A DNA stretch of 19,367 nt from Xylaria sp. FL1777 (Eukaryota > Ascomycota > Sordariomycetes > Xylariales > Xylariaceae): the NCBI GenBank assembly GCA_022578965.1, contig MU400947.1, forward strand, positions 1 through 19,367, read 5' to 3'. Below are positions 18,620 through 19,367 of this stretch, one piece after another (within the stretch, counting starts at the first letter, position 1; every line of letters starts with the position of its first letter). The notes beneath the pieces were generated by a model, which was not told where the DNA came from, searched no databases, and saw only the letters and a program-made list of their open reading frames with translations. The position numbers and the translations under genes were made by a program.

Positions 18620-19367
18620 AGAAATATTATAACTAAAAATTAGTAATTTTTTAATTTAATAAAAAGTAAAAATTATTAATTAAAAAAGTAAAAAATAAAG
18701 CAAAAAAATTAGAAAAATCGCAAAAAAAATCCTAAACAAAATACTAAAAGTATATTACAAATTTTACAAACTATTTAAAAAAAAAAAAAAAAAAACTTCT
18801 TAAATATAGCTTATAAAATTACTACATTTTTATTAAAAAAAAATATTAATTAAAGCTTTATTAAGTATACTATATAAGCTTAAATAAAACAAACGTTTTA
18901 TAAAAATATATTTAAAAAAATTTAGCAAAAAGATTTTTAAAAGAATTTTAGTTATTTGCTAAATATTTTATAGTATTAGTACTTAAAATAAAAAATAAAA
19001 AACAACTAATTAATAAAAAAAAAAAACTAATATAGCAAGTAATAATTAATTATTAACTATTAAATATAATTATTATTATAAATAAATACTTTTTTATTTT
19101 GCTAGTAATTATAAAAAAAAATATTAGCTAAATAAAATAATTTATAGCAGTTAATATTTTAAATAAATATTATACTATTAAAATAGCTAAAAAAAAAAAA
19201 ATAAAAAACTGCTATATAAATAATATATAAATTATATAAATATATAATTATGCTATAAAAACTATAAAACGTATTAGCTAGCTTTTAATATATAATAATA
19301 ATAATTTTATAAAAGTTTTTAAACAAATTTATGTTTATTTATTTAAATAATATTTTAATTTATTTTA

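Larger units (their letters stand above)
12824..19367 (+). mobile_element. E2: chromovirus copy, 5' LTR, gag and part of pol
   Basis: This is a copy of the same Ty3/gypsy family on the + strand that runs off the window end. It contains the 5' LTR (12824-13317), gag (about 13440-14780) and pol up to the RT active site at 19337-19360. From 15013 onward it is colinear with E0. Two elements interrupt it: a 2.2-kb LINE-like insertion at 15465-17664 and a 103-bp fragment at 18503-18605. All frames are destroyed. It gives the 5' half of the element that E0 lacks. Confidence 0.9.
14781..19367 (+). pseudogene. pol: E2 pol pseudogene (5' part), interrupted twice
   Basis: After gag the sequence becomes colinear with E0 from 15013, running through 15464, then 17679-18502, then 18620 to the window end. 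The protease region is unresolved. The RT region begins near 18880. The window ends within the catalytic box: 19337-19360 reads IYLNNILI, in which both Asp codons of YxDD are mutated to Asn as in E0. The frame carries the same saturation of TAA and TAG stops. The rest of pol lies outside the window. Confidence 0.82.

Noticed and set aside
1..19367. Mitochondrial, apicoplast or Plasmodium-like AT-rich genome
   Set aside because: There are no organelle genes, tRNAs or rRNAs. The content is nested retrotransposons with a chromovirus chromodomain, and stop codons sit at mutated Gln codons, which points to fungal repeat hypermutation.

Overview
The window is a graveyard of transposable elements from what looks like an AT-rich block of a filamentous ascomycete (Pezizomycotina) nuclear genome. 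No host gene, rRNA, tRNA or CRISPR array is visible. The evidence for the organism type is twofold. First, the DNA is extremely AT-rich (by eye about four fifths or more), and stop codons fall where Gln, Trp or Arg codons are expected, which is the footprint of C-to-T hypermutation of repeats (RIP). Second, the recognisable proteins are those of a fungal-type Ty3/gypsy chromovirus with a C-terminal chromodomain. No species is claimed.

The main family, called E here, is an LTR retrotransposon of about 7.7 kb as reconstructed from the copies. Three copies are present. E0 (1-7520, + strand) holds the end of gag/pol and the 3' LTR. E1 (9795-11464, - strand) holds a 5' LTR and part of gag and is truncated inside gag. 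E2 (12824 to the window end, + strand) holds the 5' LTR, gag with a CCHC zinc knuckle, and pol up to the reverse transcriptase YxDD box. E1 and E2 lie head to head and form a long inverted repeat with about 1.6 kb arms.

Other elements sit inside or between these copies. A short LTR element, T (144-2145), has two 322-bp LTRs and is inserted in E0; the empty site is seen in E2. A LINE-like element (15465-17664, - strand) and a 103-bp 5'-truncated relative (18503-18605, + strand) are both inserted in E2. Each has a perfect 14-bp target duplication, and the empty sites are seen in E0. A 0.46-kb palindromic fold-back element (11654-12112) lies between E1 and E2. Three further stretches (6425-6840, 7521-9794, 12240-12600) read as decayed minus-strand coding sequence of unidentified elements.

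The copies share one decay process. Remaining C residues are almost all preceded by A or G, so TpC and CpC have been erased while CpA survives. This differs from the textbook CpA rule for RIP. The 103-bp fragment and most of the fold-back element are much less mutated than their surroundings.
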